Below the pieces are notes generated by a model. That model was not told the DNA's origin. It was given only the letters and a program-made list of their open reading frames with translations, and searched no databases. 64,000 nucleotides of DNA, taken from contig OZ059899.1 in the NCBI GenBank assembly GCA_964057225.1, positions 992,001 through 1,056,000 of the forward strand, given 5' to 3'. The stretch comes from Auanema rhodensis (lineage: Eukaryota; Nematoda; Chromadorea; Rhabditida; Rhabditidae). How positions within the stretch are numbered: the stretch's first letter is position 1; the number at the start of each line of letters is the position of its first letter. A program made the translations under genes and the position numbers. Of this stretch, positions 62,201-64,000 are shown piece after piece.

Positions 62201-63794
62201 CGCAGCTCAAAAATCCGCATCGAATGCACTATACTACATTGAGAAACGCTTATTACAAAAATTAGTTATGTTCGTTTGAAAAATGATGCATTAGTGTATG
62301 TTGAGTTTCCATGTACACTCAACATTGCTTCCAAAAACATTTTGACAAAAATTTTTTCGAAAAATTTCAAAATAATTTAGCGAAAAGTAGATGTTTTGAA
62401 ATTCCGTTTTTCAAGGCAAAGACGATGGACAATGTTATTCATCGAAAAAATTAATTCTTCAGGGTGAAAATCGAGGATATAAGTGTGAACTTATATCAGT
62501 TGATATCTCGGTGCATTTTTAAGCTAGCGCAAATCTGATAACACAGATCGACGCAGCTCAAAAATTCGCATTGAATGCACTATACTACATTGAGAAACGC
62601 TCAATACAAAAATTAGTTATGATCGTTTGAAAAATGATGTATTAGTGTATGTTGAGTTTCCATGTACACTCAATATTGCTTCCAAAAACATTTTGACAAA
62701 AATTTTTTCGAAAAATTTCAAAATAATTTAGCGAAAAGTAGATGTTTTTAGATTCCGTTTTTCAAGGCAAAGACGATGGACAATGTTATTCAACGAAAAA
62801 AATAATTCTTCAGGGTGAAAATCGAGGATATAAGTGTGAACTTATATCAGTTGATATCTCGGTGCATTTTTAAGCTAGCGCAAATCTGATAACACAGATC
62901 GACGCAGCTTAAAAATCCGCATCGAATGCACTAAACTACATTGAGAAACGCTTGATACAAAAATTAGTTATGATCGTTTGAAAAATGATGCATTAGTGTA
63001 TGTTGAGTTTCCATGTACACTCAACATTGCTTCCAAAAACATTTTGACAAAAATTTTTTCGAAAAATTTCAAGATAATTTAGCGAAAAGTAGATGTTTTT
63101 AGATTCCGTTTTTCAAGGCAAAGACGATGGACAATGTTATTCAACGAAAAAATTAATTCTTCAGGGTGAAAATCGAGGATATAAGTGTGAACTTATATCA
63201 GTTGATATCTCGGTGCATTTTCAAGCTAGCGCAAATCTGATAACACAGATCGACGCAGCTCAAAAATCCGCATCGAATGCACTATATTACATTAAGAAAC
63301 GCTTAATACAAAAATTAGTTATGTTCGTTTGAAAAATGATGCATTAGTGTATGTTGAGTTTCCATGTACACTCAACATTGCTTCCAAAAACATTTTGACA
63401 AAAATTTTTTCGAAAAATTTCAAAATAATTTAGCGAAAAGTAGATGTTTTTAGATTCCGTTTTTCAAGGCAAAGACGATGGACAATGTTATTCATCGAAA
63501 AAATTAATTCTTCAGGGTGAAAATCGAGGATATAAGTGTGAACTTATATCAGTTGATATCTCGGTGCTTTTTTCAGCTAGCGCAAATCTGATAACACAGA
63601 TCGACGCAGCTCAAAAATCCGCATCGAATGCACTATACTACATTGAGAAACGCTTAATACAAAAATTAGTTATGATTGTTTGAAAAATGATGCATTAGTG
63701 TATGTTGAGTTTCCATGTACACTCAACATTGCTTCCAAAAACATTTTGACAAAAATTTTTTCGAAAAATTTCAAGATAATTTAGCGAAAAGTAG
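53265..63794. repeat. Overlapping multi-unit duplications, offsets 3510 and 5967 bp
   Basis: Units 53265 to 55020 recur as 56775 to 58530 (ten units apart), with CACTAAACTAC and CGCTTGATAC, then CATTAAG with GTTATGTTCG, then CTTTTTTCAGCTAG with GATTGTTTG. Units 55371 to 57477 recur as 61338 to 63444 (17 units apart), with GACACAGCTC and AAACAGTTTG, GACGTAGCTT, CGCTTATTAC, then GATGTATTAG with CTCAATATTGC. Units 57828 and 58179 resemble 59583 and 59934; 58179 and 59934 share CATCGAGTGC and GTTTCGATGTAC. Units 58881 and 59232 are identical by eye over 351 bp. Copies differ by a few bases, for example TTTTGAAATTCC in 62391 against TTTTTAAATTCC in 56424. Confidence 0.85.
60838..60978. other. Patch from a distant satellite subfamily
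   Basis: Unit 60636 starts like its relatives 55722 and 61689 (GACGTAGCTT). From G at 60838 (CATTGGGAAAC) and C at 60847 (CGCTCAATAC) to A at 60978 (GCAAAAAG) it has markers of the 28-50 kb subfamily. The next unit (60987) is local again, with TTTTTAAATTCC and TTCATCG. A at position 343 is otherwise absent from about 50.5 to 64 kb. The borders are bracketed by local markers at 60799 and 60996. Gene conversion or a double exchange is inferred. Confidence 0.7.
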
Positions 63795-64000
63795 ATGTTT
63801 TTAGATTCCGTTTTTCAAGGCAAAGACGATGGACAATGTTATTCAACGAAAAAATTAATTCTTCAGGGTGAAAATCGAGGATATAAGTGTGAACTTATAT
63901 CAGTTGATATCTCGGTGCATTTTCAAGCTAGCGCAAATCTGATAACACAGATCGACGCAGCTCAAAAATCCGCATCGAATGCACTATATTACATTAAGAA
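63795..64000. repeat. Partial satellite unit, right edge
   Basis: The first 206 bp of a unit, cut by the window edge. It has TTAATTC, CAA at 130, CTC at 169, CTATATTAC and CATTAAG, so its frame is open as far as it can be read. It matches unit 57828, consistent with the 17-unit displaced duplication continuing past the window. Confidence 0.95.

Larger units (their letters stand above)
1..64000. repeat. 351-bp tandem satellite array filling the window
   Basis: Seen directly: the same 351-bp unit recurs head to tail from the first to the last base, always in the same orientation. Counting from the ATG of ATGTTTTTAG, there are 181 complete units (247 to 63794) and a partial unit at each end. 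The span 247-63794 is 63,548 bp, which is 181 x 351 plus a net 17 bp explained by seven units with indels. By eye, units usually differ at no more than about 15 positions. No other DNA interrupts the array. Known of such arrays: they form constitutive heterochromatin, often at or near centromeres, and evolve by unequal exchange and gene conversion. Inferred: an invertebrate, possibly insect, chromosome region. I cannot name the family, and centromere function is not shown. Confidence 0.98.

Noticed and set aside
949-63683. Tandem family of small protein genes (79 codons)
   Set aside because: Only 56 of 181 units are open. Stops at codons 44 and 57 are spread by duplication without apparent penalty. 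The rest of the unit is as conserved as the frame, and no domain is recognisable.
1-64000. CRISPR array, because of the regular repeats
   Set aside because: The whole 351-bp unit repeats with no unique spacers. Unit length and composition are wrong, and no cas genes are present.
1-64000. Transposable element or its terminal repeats as the source
   Set aside because: No reverse transcriptase, transposase, target-site duplication or terminal repeat is visible. A mobile-element origin of the unit cannot be ruled out, but nothing here supports it.
1-64000. Promoters from TATA-like strings such as GATATAAG and CTATACTAC
   Set aside because: They are expected in DNA that is 68% AT and repeat with every unit. 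There is no gene for them to serve.
1-64000. Known insect satellites of similar length (for example the roughly 360-bp Tribolium or 357-bp Pimelia families)
   Set aside because: Length and AT-richness are similar, but I cannot confirm sequence identity from memory, so no family name is assigned.

Overview
The whole 64,000-base window is one uninterrupted, head-to-tail satellite DNA array. The unit is 351 bp and about 32% GC (113 G+C in the unit at 1651-2001). There are 181 complete units between 247 and 63794, flanked by a 246-bp partial unit at the left end and a 206-bp partial unit at the right end. All units point the same way. I see no unique sequence, transposon, RNA gene, CRISPR array, telomeric repeat or credible protein gene anywhere. 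This is eukaryotic heterochromatin-type DNA. The unit length (near two nucleosome spacings), the AT-richness and the lack of CpG depletion (13 CpG seen, about 9 expected from base composition) fit an invertebrate, perhaps an insect. I do not recognise the satellite family, so the taxon is a guess.

Units are numbered here from the ATG of the motif ATGTTTTTAG. Starts fall every 351 bp from 247. Seven units are off-length: 7969 (362 bp, 11-bp insertion), 14649, 15704, 19918 and 22026 (353 bp, two extra A), and 47651 and 51862 (350 bp). Units differ by point variants that group into subfamilies, so the array can be read as a history of local duplications. The most useful markers are unit positions 332 and 343 (G/G, A/A or A/G).

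Layout. 1-948: slightly divergent units. 949-5862: strict alternation of A/A and G/G units (702-bp dimers), with a four-unit block (1300-2703) repeated at 2704-4107. 5863-8330: mixed units ending with the 11-bp insertion. 8331-11138: four tandem 702-bp dimers. 11139-24835: A/G subfamily zone with 1055-bp trimers and longer duplicated blocks. 24836-27643: transition zone where a tagged unit type first appears. 27644-33610: a seven-unit block present twice, with a doubled dimer between. 33611-38173: a chimeric unit and a five-unit repeat in two copies. 38174-50457: trimer repeats (39227-41332 twice, 41684-44842 three times) and mixed A/A units. 50458-64000: A/G zone again, with overlapping duplications displaced by 10 and 17 units and one small patch from a distant subfamily.

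The frames of 79 codons (56 units) and 63 codons (5 unit junctions) are by-products of the repeat. The interest lies in the nested higher-order structure, the mapped exchange points and the conserved inverted repeats.
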